NCBI GenBank assembly: GCA_018715935.1
Contig: DVKR01000033.1
Location: forward strand, 56,383 to 120,382
DNA: 64,000 bases
Source of the DNA: Candidatus Aphodovivens excrementavium
Lineage (GTDB): Bacteria > Actinomycetota > Coriobacteriia > Coriobacteriales > Eggerthellaceae
Direction of reading: 5' to 3'
Shown here: positions 24,908 through 33,968 of the stretch, in pieces
How positions within the stretch are numbered: the stretch's first letter is position 1
Layout of the letters: every line of letters starts with the position of its first letter
The notes under the pieces: generated by a model
The model's input: the letters and a program-made list of their open reading frames with translations, nothing else
The model's database searches: none
What the model was told of the DNA's origin: nothing
Translations under genes and position numbers: made by a program

Positions 24908-26377
24908 CTACGCCAGGTCGTATACGTCGTTTCCAGCGGTATCCACGCCCACGAACACCGGAAAATCAACCACCTCGATACGGCGCAGCGCCTCGGTTCC
25001 CAAATCGTCGTAGGCAATCGTTTCCGATGATGCCACGCATTGCGCCAGCAGCGCCGCAGCGCCGCCGCACGCCACGAAATAAACGGAACCGGTTTGGACG
25101 CACGCTTGGCGCACCTCTTCGCTTCGGTGCCCCTTTCCCACTGTCGCCGCGATGCCCGCCCGATGAAGAGCGGGGGCGGCGAAGTCCATGCGTGAAGCGG
25201 TGGTGGGGCCTACCGCCCCGAACGGCCTCCCCGCAGCAGCAGGCGTAGGGCCGGCGTAAAAGATGGCCTGCCCCTCAAGCCCGTAAGGCAAGACGCCCCC
25301 GTTGCGCGAAAGCTCTTTCATCAAACGCACGTGCCCCGCGTCGCGCAGGGTGAAAAGAGGGCCTGTCAGCAAGCAGGCCTGACCCGCTTTTAGGCATAGC
25401 AGCTGCGCGCGGTCGAGCGGAAGGGAAAGGCGAACGGGTTCGGCGGCGGAAGCGCTTTTTTCCGAAACAGGACAATGGCTCGCCGCGGCATCCCCGCTGG
25501 GTCCCGCGCATGGCTCCGAAGAACGGGCGACAAGGTCGATCGTGGCTCTGCGCATCGCGCTGCATCCCATGTTGATGGCAAGCGGGAGCGCGGCGATATG
25601 GCACGGCGCGGTTTCTACGCGCACGGCCAAAGCGGCGCACGCACCGCCCAGCCCCCCAGGGCCAACTCCGGTTGCGTTAACGGCGGCGCAGAGCTCTTCT
25701 TCCAGCGCCTGCGTCTCGGGGTCTGGGGCGGCAGCGTCGATGGGACGCATCAGAGCGCGTTTGGCAAGGCCGGCAACCTTGTCGAACGTAGCGCCAATGC
25801 CCACGCCCACCACCAGCGGCGGGCACGCATTGGCGGCTTTCTCCTTCACGCAGCGAACAACTTCCTCGACAATGCCCGCCCGACCCGCTCCGGGGGGAAG
25901 CATGACCACCCTGCTTGCGTTGTCGGATCCGCCCCCTTTAAGCATAAGGTGCAGCCGCGCCGCTCCCGGCTCGTCGACCGGATGGATGTCGCAGAACGCC
26001 GGCGTGTTGTCTCCGGTGTTGGTGCGGTCGAGAATGGCGTCGCGCACGACCGACTTGCGCAGGCGGGCGTCGGCATACGCTTGCGCCACCGCGTCGTCAA
26101 CCCCCGCGAAAACGTCCGCAGGCACCATGACGCCCGGGCCAACCTCAAGGCTCACCCACACCGTTCCGGTGTCCTGGCAGATGGGCACGCGGTCGTTTCT
26201 CGCAATTGAAGCGTTCTCCACCAGCTGGGAGAGCACCGCGCGCCCGCGCGGCGCCACTTCGCGCGCAAGCGCAGCTTTAAGCCCTGCAAGTATGTCGGCG
26301 GGAAGCTCGCAGGCCAACCGGGGGATTGCGTCTTTGACGGCGGCGGCAACCGCCTCTTTGGTAATCGTAGTATCCAT
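24908..26377 (-). CDS. Class I fumarate hydratase, alpha and beta domains fused
   Basis: A 489-residue 4Fe-4S hydro-lyase interconverting fumarate and malate. The alpha domain (about 1-280) contains PICQDTGTVWV, the cluster/substrate element GGGSDNASRVVMLPPG and INMGCSAMRRATIDL. A short Ala/Ser/Glu linker leads to the beta domain with GPLFTLRDAGHVRLMKEL and GPTTASRMDFAAPALHRAGI. Many anaerobes encode the two parts as separate genes; here they are one chain. A tartrate dehydratase is the main alternative, but a malic enzyme nearby (27376-28524) favours fumarate/malate. The oxygen-sensitive cluster fits an anaerobe. The start at 26377 follows GGGGTGC. Confidence 0.88.
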   Translation of the reverse strand: MDTTITKEAVAAAVKDAIPRLACELPADILAGLKAALAREVAPRGRAVLSQLVENASIARNDRVPICQDTGTVWVSLEVGPGVMVPADVFAGVDDAVAQAYADARLRKSVVRDAILDRTNTGDNTPAFCDIHPVDEPGAARLHLMLKGGGSDNASRVVMLPPGAGRAGIVEEVVRCVKEKAANACPPLVVGVGIGATFDKVAGLAKRALMRPIDAAAPDPETQALEEELCAAVNATGVGPGGLGGACAALAVRVETAPCHIAALPLAINMGCSAMRRATIDLVARSSEPCAGPSGDAAASHCPVSEKSASAAEPVRLSLPLDRAQLLCLKAGQACLLTGPLFTLRDAGHVRLMKELSRNGGVLPYGLEGQAIFYAGPTPAAAGRPFGAVGPTTASRMDFAAPALHRAGIAATVGKGHRSEEVRQACVQTGSVYFVACGGAAALLAQCVASSETIAYDDLGTEALRRIEVVDFPVFVGVDTAGNDVYDLA

Positions 26378-26457
26378 GCACCCCATTGTAGCGCATGAAG
26401 CCGACCGCAGCCGTCAGACACGCGACGCTCAACCCCTACACGGAGGCAACGGAGCAC

Positions 26458-26553
26458 ATGAAACGACGCCAAGCGCTCAAGCGGACGGCGGGCCTGAGTG
26501 CCGTACACGAGCTTCCCGCGCTTCGTCGACCCTACCCTTGGGACAACGTGTAA
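26458..26553 (+). CDS. Possible 31-residue small protein, doubtful
   Basis: A short frame from ATG 26458 to TAA 26551-26553 with a fair ribosome-binding region (GGAGGCAACGGAGCAC). The peptide is basic at the start (MKRRQALKRTAG) and ends RRPYPWDNV. No family is recognised. It sits in the 243-bp gap between fumarase and the CmpB-type gene. Coding status is uncertain. Confidence 0.2.
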   Translation: MKRRQALKRTAGLSAVHELPALRRPYPWDNV

Positions 26554-26606
26554 AGGCGAGCTTGGCGCCCGCGCGGAATCTCTCCTCCCCCGCCGCGTCA
26601 TCGTCG

Positions 26607-26612
26607 TATAAT
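26607..26612 (+). promoter_or_regulatory. -10 box directly before the start codon (leaderless promoter)
   Basis: A perfect TATAAT ends 8 bp before the ATG at 26621. Transcription would begin at or within 1-3 nt of the start codon, giving a leaderless mRNA. No ribosome-binding site precedes this gene, which agrees. Confidence 0.5.
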
Positions 26613-26620
26613 AGTGATCC

Positions 26621-27337
26621 ATGATACGGCACGCCTCTAAAACACTCGCAACATCCTCGGCGCTCGACAACGCAGATCAGCACTGCTTCATCGACGCGAC
26701 ATTCTTCAACTTGTTCTGGATCTTTACCATCACCAGCTTCATAGGGCTGATAGGCGAGACAATTGTCGCCGCGTTCATGGACGGCTACGTGAAAAGCCGC
26801 GCCGGACTGGTCTGGGGGCCGTTCAGCCCGCTGTACGGCCTAGGCGCCGTGTTGATGACGCTTGCGGCAAACAACCTCAAGGGGCGCAACCCCGTCATCG
26901 TCGTCACGGCGTGCTCGTTGGTGGGCGGGCTGCTCGAATACGCGGCGGGCTGGTTTTGGGAAACGTTCTTCGGCATCGTGGCGTGGAGCTACGTCGATCA
27001 GCCCCTCAACTTCGGCGGCTACACGTGCGTAAGCACCATGGTCGTCTGGGGTATCGCGGGTGCGGCCTGGGCGTACTTCGGCATTCCGCTTATGAAGCGC
27101 TTGATCGGGCTTATTCCCCCTGCTGCGCGCGTGCCCCTCACCGTCATTATGGCAACCTTTATGGCCGCCGACATCGCCATGACGCTTGCGAGCTTCGACT
27201 TTTGGTTCCAGCGTCTGTCTGGAGCTCCCGTCGACACCCCTGTCGAACGGTTTTTCAACCAGTGGTACAGCAACGACTGGATGAGCCGCCGCTTCGGCGC
27301 GCTGTCGATGTGGACCGACCTGGCAACGGGTCGCTAG
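26621..27337 (+). CDS. CmpB-type (PF06541-like) multi-pass membrane protein
   Basis: A 238-residue integral membrane protein with about five or six membrane segments. It matches the family annotated as putative ABC transporter permease/CmpB. Recognisable family elements are GLIGETIVAAF, the SRAGLVWGPFSPLYGLGAV motif and GLLEYAAGWFWETFFGIVAWSY with conserved Glu, Trp and Tyr. The molecular role is unknown; the name reflects an old domain label rather than demonstrated transport. It is monocistronic and appears to be translated from a leaderless message. Confidence 0.75.
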   Translation: MIRHASKTLATSSALDNADQHCFIDATFFNLFWIFTITSFIGLIGETIVAAFMDGYVKSRAGLVWGPFSPLYGLGAVLMTLAANNLKGRNPVIVVTACSLVGGLLEYAAGWFWETFFGIVAWSYVDQPLNFGGYTCVSTMVVWGIAGAAWAYFGIPLMKRLIGLIPPAARVPLTVIMATFMAADIAMTLASFDFWFQRLSGAPVDTPVERFFNQWYSNDWMSRRFGALSMWTDLATGR

Positions 27338-27375
27338 ACAGCGCGTGACTTGGCGAAAAACAGCCTACGGCGACG

Positions 27376-28524
27376 CTATACCGCCGCCTCCACCGCATGC
27401 GCCACCGCGTCCACCGCGCGCGGGTCGAACGGCTCAGGCATGATGAAGTCTTCCGAGAGCTCCTCGTCGGACACCAGCGCCGCAAGCGCCTCTGCCGCTG
27501 CAAGCTTCATCTCCTCGGTAATGCGCGTGGCGCGTGCCGCAAGCGCGCCTTTGAAAATGCCCGGGAATGCAACCACGTTGTTGATCTGGTTCGGGAAATC
27601 GGAGCGACCGGTACCCACCACACGCGCGCCCGCGCGCTTGGCGGCATCGGGCAGGATCTCGGGGTCGGGGTTCGCCATTGCAAACAAAATAGCGTCGTCT
27701 GCCATAGACTCCACCATCTGCTCTGACACGATATTGGGAGCCGAGACGCCAATGAAGATATCGGCGCCTTTCATGGCGTCGGCAAGCGTGCCGTCGACGT
27801 CTTCCCGGTTGGTGGTGGCCAGCATAGCGCGCTGCGCCTCGTTAATGCCCTCGGAGCGAGAGCTGATAATGCCGCAGCGGTCGACCAGCACAAGGTGTTT
27901 GAAGCCGTACATCAAAAGAAGCTTCGCAATGGCAATTCCGGCAGATCCCGCTCCGTTCACCACCACGCGGCACTCTTCTTTCGCCTTGCCCGTCAGACGC
28001 AGCGCATTGATCACGCCCGACAGCACCACGATGGCCGTGCCGTGCTGGTCGTCGTGAAACACGGGAATGTCAAGCGCCTCAATGAGCCGCCGCTCGATCT
28101 CGAAACAGCGCGGCGCAGAGATGTCTTCGAGGTTGATGCCGCCGAACGCAGGGGCGATGCGCACTACCGTGTCTACGATTTCGTCGACATCCTGCGTATC
28201 CAAGCAGAGGGGAACCGCATTCACGTCGCCGAACGATTTGAACAGCGCGCACTTGCCCTCCATAACCGGCATAGCCGCCAAAGGGCCGATGTTGCCCAAG
28301 CCAAGCACCGCGCTGCCGTCGCTTACCACCGCGATGGTATTGGCCTTTTGCGTATAGGTGTAGGCTTCGGAGGGCGCTTTCGCTATTACCTTGCAGGGCT
28401 CTGCGACACCTGGCGTGTAGGCCAACGCAAGGTCCTCACGTGTGGAAATGTCCATTTTGGGAACAGTGTCGAGTTTTCCGTTCCACTGGCGATGCAGCTC
28501 TAACGCCTTTTCCTTCAAGTCCAT
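27376..28524 (-). CDS. NAD(P)-dependent malic enzyme
   Basis: A 382-residue short-form malic enzyme that decarboxylates malate to pyruvate. The start MDLKEKALELHRQWNGKLDT at 28524 follows GGAAGGCG. Motifs are the catalytic Tyr region LALAYTPGVAEPCKVIA, GLGNIGPLAAMPVMEGK, metal-binding FEIERRLIEALDIPVFHDDQ and the nucleotide-binding NGAGSAGIAIAKLLLMYGF. There is no phosphotransacetylase-like C-terminal domain, unlike Escherichia coli MaeB. Together with fumarase it links fumarate to pyruvate. Confidence 0.93.
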   Translation of the reverse strand: MDLKEKALELHRQWNGKLDTVPKMDISTREDLALAYTPGVAEPCKVIAKAPSEAYTYTQKANTIAVVSDGSAVLGLGNIGPLAAMPVMEGKCALFKSFGDVNAVPLCLDTQDVDEIVDTVVRIAPAFGGINLEDISAPRCFEIERRLIEALDIPVFHDDQHGTAIVVLSGVINALRLTGKAKEECRVVVNGAGSAGIAIAKLLLMYGFKHLVLVDRCGIISSRSEGINEAQRAMLATTNREDVDGTLADAMKGADIFIGVSAPNIVSEQMVESMADDAILFAMANPDPEILPDAAKRAGARVVGTGRSDFPNQINNVVAFPGIFKGALAARATRITEEMKLAAAEALAALVSDEELSEDFIMPEPFDPRAVDAVAHAVEAAV

Positions 28525-28602
28525 GTTGCGCCTTCCTACCTGTACGGACACTGCAAACTGTCGCTTCGACCGCCGTATTGTATACCCACTTGAAAGCTTT
28601 TG

Positions 28603-29418
28603 TCAGTGCTGTGAGCGGCGGTTTCCAAACAAGTACCAATACACGCCGCCAACCAGGACGCCGCCGACGATGTTTCCCAGAGTCACAACTACGATATTCG
28701 CCAGCACGCCAAGCGGATCGACCGCCCCCGCCGCGCCCGCACCAAGCAGGTTTTGCAAAAGCCCCATGGGAAGGAAAAACATATTGGCAACGCAGTGCTC
28801 GAATCCGCAGGCGACGAACGCCGTGATGGGAAGCAGCACGCCAACCACCTTGTCGGTAATCGTACGGGCCGAAAAGCCAATGCGCACCGCCAAGCATACA
28901 AAGATGTTGCACAGAACGCCCTTGAAGAACAGCCCGACCACGTCAAACGTCGCCTTCCCCGACGCAATGGAAACCATGGCCTCGGCAACCGCACCGCCGT
29001 TGAGCGACGCGACGTTGGCCAACGCCGCCAAAACCAACGCAAAAAGTGCTCCAGCCAAGTTCCCCAACCAGACCAGGCCCCAGTTCTTAAGAACGGCGCG
29101 CCAGGAGATGCTGCCTGCGCCGAACGCGCCCACCATCATCATGTTGCCGGTGAAAAGCTCGGCGCCGCAGCACACCACCAGCACCAGGCCCAAGCAGAAG
29201 CAGACGCCGCCCAACAGCCGCGTCGCAAGGAACGGAATATGAGCATCCGACGAAACGAGGCAGAAAAACAAGGCGCCGAAGGCGATGAAGGCGCCGGCGA
29301 GCACCGCCGACGCGAACAGCCTCGGAACGGGCGAATACGTCTTGCCGACAGCAGCCGCCTCAACGGCAGCCTGAGTCTCAGCAGGCGAGAGCGCAACCGG
29401 CGAATGGGGATCGGCCAT
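28603..29418 (-). CDS. Formate/nitrite transporter (FocA/NirC family)
   Basis: A 271-residue pentameric channel subunit with six membrane segments. The family signature regions are FALVLAALANVASLNGG in the middle and GFEHCVANMFFLPMGL near residue 210. In that region the central channel His is expected (EHCVANM). It begins 5 bp after the topA stop, so it is probably co-transcribed with topA. Substrate choice among formate, nitrite and hydrosulfide cannot be decided; no pfl, fdh or nitrite reductase gene is adjacent. Confidence 0.88.
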   Translation of the reverse strand: MADPHSPVALSPAETQAAVEAAAVGKTYSPVPRLFASAVLAGAFIAFGALFFCLVSSDAHIPFLATRLLGGVCFCLGLVLVVCCGAELFTGNMMMVGAFGAGSISWRAVLKNWGLVWLGNLAGALFALVLAALANVASLNGGAVAEAMVSIASGKATFDVVGLFFKGVLCNIFVCLAVRIGFSARTITDKVVGVLLPITAFVACGFEHCVANMFFLPMGLLQNLLGAGAAGAVDPLGVLANIVVVTLGNIVGGVLVGGVYWYLFGNRRSQH

Positions 29419-29423
29419 ACTGA

Positions 29424-31973
29424 CTAGGCCTTCTTACGAGACGCCGACGCGCCGCTTTGTGAGGATTTACGGCGCGCGGTGCCGCGACGAGCTCTCGAAC
29501 GTCCCGAAGCCTTCTTCTTGTCGTCTTTTTCCTTTCCCGGACAATCGAAGTTCGGGCACAGCTTCCAAGGGCCTCGGTTGGTGGTGACGATAACCAGGGG
29601 CGCGCCGCAGTGCTCGCACACCTCGTCGGTTGCCGTCAGCTTGCCGTACTGAGGCAGCGGATAGCCCGTTCCGCACTCGTCGTAGTTCTCGCACCGAATG
29701 AAGCGGTTCAGGGTCTTGGGGTTTTTGCGCGCAACGAGCTTCGCCTGCCTTCCGGCAGCCTTGCACGTCGGGCACTCGCCCACCACCACATCGGGCTCTT
29801 TGTTCGAATCGCAGTTCGGATCGATGCAGATCGTGCGCGGCTTGGAGCGGAACGCCGTCACTTTCACCTGCGGCATGCCGCACGTGGGGCACGGGTCGGA
29901 CAGCGCCTCTATCTTCCCCTTGGGAAGCGGATAGGTGACATCACAGTCAGGCCACCCTGCGCACCCGATAAACATGCCGCGTGTCTTTTGGCTTGCGCGC
30001 AGCTGAAGGTCCTTACCGCACTTGGGACAGGTGCCCACGTAGGCGTCTGCCGCAACCGCATCGGCAAGGGCGTCTTTAACCTCCTCGGAGTGCGGCATGA
30101 GGTTGGCAAGCTGCTCGGAGAGCAGGTCGCGCGAGTTCATGACAACCTCCGCTTTGGATTTCGCGCCCTCGGCGATAGCGTCCATCTCCTCTTCCAGCTC
30201 TGCCGTCATCTGGGGATGGGTGATATGCGGGGCGAACTTGTCCAGCGCATCACACACCGCCATGCCCAGCTGACTGGGCTCGATGGGATCGTTCTGAATG
30301 TATTTGACCGTGTAGAGACGCTCGATGATGCTGTGGCGCGTGGACTTGGTGCCCAGCCCCAGCTTCTCCATCTCCTGAATGAGCCTGCCTTGGCTGTAGC
30401 GCGCCGGCGGCTCGGTCTGCTTCTTCGTGCACGTGGCGCCGTTGAAGGCGATAGTCTGGCCTTCCTGCATAGCGGGCAGCTGTTCGTCTTTTTTAAGGCC
30501 GTAGGGGTAAATCTCACGAAATCCCGGCTCGACCAGCACATCTCCCTTTGCCGCGAAGGGCTCTCCGGCAACGTCGAGCGTCACCTTCGTGCCCTCGACG
30601 GTTGCCGCATCCGAGAGCGTGGCAAGGAAGCGGCGTGCCACAAGGTTGTAGAGCTTCCAGTCGGCGGGCGACAGATCGTCGGGAGTGGCAAGCGCCGTAG
30701 GATAGATGGGCGGATGGTCGGTGGTTTCCTTCTTGCCGCGCGTTGCCGTGAGCGTGCCCTTCGCGAGCAGCTTTTTACAGTACGGAGCGTAGGCGGGATT
30801 CTTCGCGATGGTCTGCACCGTTTCACGCAGGTCAAGCGTGCTCGGATACACCGTGTTGTCGACACGGGGGTAACTGATGTACCCGTCCATGTAGAGGCTC
30901 TCGGCAATGCGCATCGTGCGCGCAGGCGAAAGACCCTCCGCCGATGCCGCCGCCATCAAAGAGGTCGTGTTGAAGGGAGCCGGAGCGGAAACGCGGCGAC
31001 GCTTCTTTTCGATGGAAACCACCTTTGCCGAATTGGCGCCCTCGATGTGAGCCATAGTCGCCTGCGCGGCCGCCTCCTCCTTGAAGCGCGCCGTGGCATG
31101 CGGGGCCTCGAAGGCAAGCTCCCCTTCTCCATCGGTAGGGCCGGCAGACGCCCCGGCGTCAAATCGTCCGCGAATGACCCAGTAGTCTTCGGGCACGAAC
31201 GCCAAGCGCTCCCGCTCGCGCGCAACGATAAGCGCCAGCGTGGGCGTTTGCACGCGGCCAGAGCTGCGCACGTTGCCGTAGCCGGCAAATTTCACCAACG
31301 TCAGATAGCGCGTGAGCACCGCGCCCCAGATCAGGTCGATGTCGCGACGCGAGCCGCCCGCCGCCGCCAAATCATCGTCGACCTCCACCAGGTTGGAGAA
31401 CGCGTGCGTGATCTCCCCCTTGGTGAACGCCGAGTAGCGTGCGCGGCTTACCGGCGCGTTCGGATTGACCTCGCGAATGCACTCCAGCGCGTCAGAGCCG
31501 ATAAGCTCGCCCTCGCGATCGAAGTCGGTCGCGATGATGACCGAGTCGGCCTTCTTCGCCAGGTTCTTGAGCGAGCGGATGATGTCCTTCTCTTTGGGCA
31601 GCTTCTCGACGGGCGCATACACTAGGTACGGCAGCGCGTCCATCTTCCAGCCCTTCAAATCCACACCGTTTTCCGTGAAAGGCTTCTTCTTTTTGAAGGG
31701 AGGCTTGGGCAGGCTGGCCGGGATCTCGGCAGGAACGGCTTCGCCTTCGGCGGTGACGCCCTGCCAGCCGCCGCGCTTCTTGTACACGAGCTGCGGCGTG
31801 AAATCGGGTTCGAGGATATGGCCACGCAGGCCGATGGTGACCCATTCCTCGCCGTCCACGGTAAAGCGGTAGACGGGGGTGTTGTAGACCTTGTCGGATT
31901 TGGGCTTGGTCGCACCCAAAAGGTCGGCGATCTTCTGGGCGGCGTCGTTCTTCTCGGTAACCACCAGCTTCAC
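29424..31973 (-). CDS. topA: Type IA DNA topoisomerase, archaeal-like, with multiple zinc motifs
   Basis: An 849-residue topoisomerase that relaxes negative supercoils. The GTG at 31973 has an excellent AAGGAGG and gives a Toprim start MKLVVTEKNDAAQKIADLLG. The Toprim acidic site is ATDFDREGELIG (about residue 150). The active-site Tyr lies in GYISYPRVDNTVYP (about residue 365). That wording is typical of archaeal-type enzymes; bacterial TopA has TYMRTDS. The C-terminus has at least four CxxC zinc modules (CPKCGKDL, CPTCGMPQ, CPTCKAAG, CEHCGAP) and a Lys/Arg/Ser-rich tail. Another TopA may exist elsewhere in the genome. Confidence 0.9.
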   Translation of the reverse strand: MKLVVTEKNDAAQKIADLLGATKPKSDKVYNTPVYRFTVDGEEWVTIGLRGHILEPDFTPQLVYKKRGGWQGVTAEGEAVPAEIPASLPKPPFKKKKPFTENGVDLKGWKMDALPYLVYAPVEKLPKEKDIIRSLKNLAKKADSVIIATDFDREGELIGSDALECIREVNPNAPVSRARYSAFTKGEITHAFSNLVEVDDDLAAAGGSRRDIDLIWGAVLTRYLTLVKFAGYGNVRSSGRVQTPTLALIVARERERLAFVPEDYWVIRGRFDAGASAGPTDGEGELAFEAPHATARFKEEAAAQATMAHIEGANSAKVVSIEKKRRRVSAPAPFNTTSLMAAASAEGLSPARTMRIAESLYMDGYISYPRVDNTVYPSTLDLRETVQTIAKNPAYAPYCKKLLAKGTLTATRGKKETTDHPPIYPTALATPDDLSPADWKLYNLVARRFLATLSDAATVEGTKVTLDVAGEPFAAKGDVLVEPGFREIYPYGLKKDEQLPAMQEGQTIAFNGATCTKKQTEPPARYSQGRLIQEMEKLGLGTKSTRHSIIERLYTVKYIQNDPIEPSQLGMAVCDALDKFAPHITHPQMTAELEEEMDAIAEGAKSKAEVVMNSRDLLSEQLANLMPHSEEVKDALADAVAADAYVGTCPKCGKDLQLRASQKTRGMFIGCAGWPDCDVTYPLPKGKIEALSDPCPTCGMPQVKVTAFRSKPRTICIDPNCDSNKEPDVVVGECPTCKAAGRQAKLVARKNPKTLNRFIRCENYDECGTGYPLPQYGKLTATDEVCEHCGAPLVIVTTNRGPWKLCPNFDCPGKEKDDKKKASGRSRARRGTARRKSSQSGASASRKKA

Positions 31974-32195
31974 GGGGTTCCTCCTTCTTGCGCGGCATCC
32001 ACGGCGCCGGCGCAGTCGTTCACACGGTTGCCCCACCTGATTGTTTAGCGTGTGCGGGGATAGCTTACTGAGCCCGCCCTACGGCATCCCGCATGCGGCG
32101 CAATGTGCGTAAGCATACACGATTTGCAAGGAACGGTCGAGGAAACCCAACGCTTGCCGCCATGCATCACGGCGCCGCCGGGGCAGCCGGAACCC

Positions 32196-33968
32196 TTACG
32201 CCCCCTGCAAGCCGCCGCGATCGAGGGCGATGAGGCGACGGTAGTAGGCGCTGTCGCGCTCCAGCTCGGCGGGCGCGCCGTCGAGGGAGACGCCTCCGTC
32301 GGCGAGGAACACCACGCGGTCGAGGCGTGAGACGCCCTGCAAATGGTGCGTGATCAGGATAAGCGTGCGGTCGGCGAGCACATCGAGCAGCACATCGAGC
32401 AGCTCTCGCTCAGTCGCCGGATCGAGCGCCGCAAACGGCTCGTCAAGGATTACGACAGGGGCGCCCTGCAGCAACACGCGGGCGAGCGCGATGCGATGGC
32501 GCTCTCCGCCCGAGAAGCGCATGCCCGCCTCGTCGACCAGCGTGCCAAGCCCCTGCGGCAGCCGTTCGAGCAGACCGCCCAAACCGACGCGAACGAGCGC
32601 CTCGCGCACCTCGTCCTCGGAGGCGTCGGGGTTGCCGATGCGCAGGTTCTCAAGCAGCGTGTCGTTGAACAGATAGGTGCGCTGCTGGATGACGCCCAGA
32701 TAGCGCGCCATGTCGTCGCCGAGCGCCGAGCAAGCGACGCCGCCCAGGGTCGCCTCGCCTTGCTGCAGCGCCAGATCTCCGCGGATCAGGCCGGCGAGCG
32801 TGGACTTGCCCGCGCCGCTGCGGCCAAGCACGGCCACCTTCTGGCCGAAGGGTATCTCCAGGTCGAGACCATCCAATACGTCACGATGGGCCCCTTCGTA
32901 GCGGAAGCCCACGCCGCTTAGCCGAATGTCGAGCGGCTCGCGCGGGATCGCGCGCTCAGCGGAGCCGAGCCCGTCAGCGACGACTCCCGACGGCGCGGCG
33001 TCGGGATCGGGGAGATCGTTCAGGCGCTCAAGGGAATCACGATAGGCTGCCGCCTCTTGAGAGGCCACCGAAAGAGGGGCGAATACCTCTATGAGCGGGA
33101 AGAAGCCCAGCGCGAATGCCGCCACCCAGTTCGCCGCGCCGTCGGGCAGCCCGCCGAAGCGCGTTCCCGCCCAGGCGAGAAGTACCACCACGATAAGGCC
33201 GAACACCACCTGAAGCGCCAGATCGCGCAACCGATTGAAGCGCTCGATGCGGTGCCGAAGCGCCCGCAGCCTCGCCTCGTCGTTTTCGTGGGAGGCGAGG
33301 TAGTCGGCACCCCGCTGCGAGAACACCCAGTCGGCAACGCCGAGCACGTTGTCGGAAAGCTTGTCGTAGAGCCGAGCGCGCGCTTGCTTGCGCTGGGCTT
33401 CGCGAGCGGCGTTCGCCAGCACGGAAATCAAGGGCATGGCAACGGCGGCAAGCCCGGTAAGCACAAGCACTGCCAAACCAAGCCAAAGCGACAAAACGCC
33501 CGTGCACACCACAAGGGCAAGGTACAAAACCCCGCCAACAACCAGAGGAAAGAGGGTGCGCAAGTACAGATTCTGGATGTGACCCACGTCCTGCGCCAAA
33601 AGGCCCAGTATGTCCCCCGTGCTGCGCTTGGAGCGGAACGCCATCGCCTCGCGCTCCACCGAGCGATAGAGGCGCAGGCGCAGCGAGCTTGTCATGCGCA
33701 AGACCCAGTCGTGGCTGGCCAAGCGCTCGAAGTAGTTCAGGATGGGCTTGCCCACGCCGAATAATCTCACCAGACCCAACGGCACGTTCAAGATGAGAAC
33801 CGACACCACCAACGGCGCGCCGCTGATCAAATAGCCAGAGGTGAACATCAAGGCTGCGGCGAAGGAAAACGTCGCCACGCCAAGCGCCAGCGCCAGGCCG
33901 AGCGCGCGACGATACTGCTTGAAAAAGGGCTTGATCCACGTGTCTTGCTTCCACAGAGACGACCTCAA
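32196..33968 (-). CDS. cydC: Thiol reductant ABC exporter subunit CydC
   Basis: A 590-residue half-transporter with a six-helix membrane domain (1 to about 320) and an ATPase domain. Walker A is GRSGAGKST, signature FSGGERHRIALARVL, Walker B VVILDEPFAALD and the H-loop LITHHLQGV. It starts at TTG 33968, overlapping the cydD stop by 4 bp. With CydD it exports cysteine and/or glutathione, needed for cytochrome bd assembly in studied bacteria. cydAB are not in the window. Confidence 0.9.
   Translation of the reverse strand: MRSSLWKQDTWIKPFFKQYRRALGLALALGVATFSFAAALMFTSGYLISGAPLVVSVLILNVPLGLVRLFGVGKPILNYFERLASHDWVLRMTSSLRLRLYRSVEREAMAFRSKRSTGDILGLLAQDVGHIQNLYLRTLFPLVVGGVLYLALVVCTGVLSLWLGLAVLVLTGLAAVAMPLISVLANAAREAQRKQARARLYDKLSDNVLGVADWVFSQRGADYLASHENDEARLRALRHRIERFNRLRDLALQVVFGLIVVVLLAWAGTRFGGLPDGAANWVAAFALGFFPLIEVFAPLSVASQEAAAYRDSLERLNDLPDPDAAPSGVVADGLGSAERAIPREPLDIRLSGVGFRYEGAHRDVLDGLDLEIPFGQKVAVLGRSGAGKSTLAGLIRGDLALQQGEATLGGVACSALGDDMARYLGVIQQRTYLFNDTLLENLRIGNPDASEDEVREALVRVGLGGLLERLPQGLGTLVDEAGMRFSGGERHRIALARVLLQGAPVVILDEPFAALDPATERELLDVLLDVLADRTLILITHHLQGVSRLDRVVFLADGGVSLDGAPAELERDSAYYRRLIALDRGGLQGA

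Noticed and set aside
29610..31625. 671-codon plus-strand frame opposite topA
   Set aside because: Shadow of topA in a GC-rich genome; no motifs and no ribosome-binding site.
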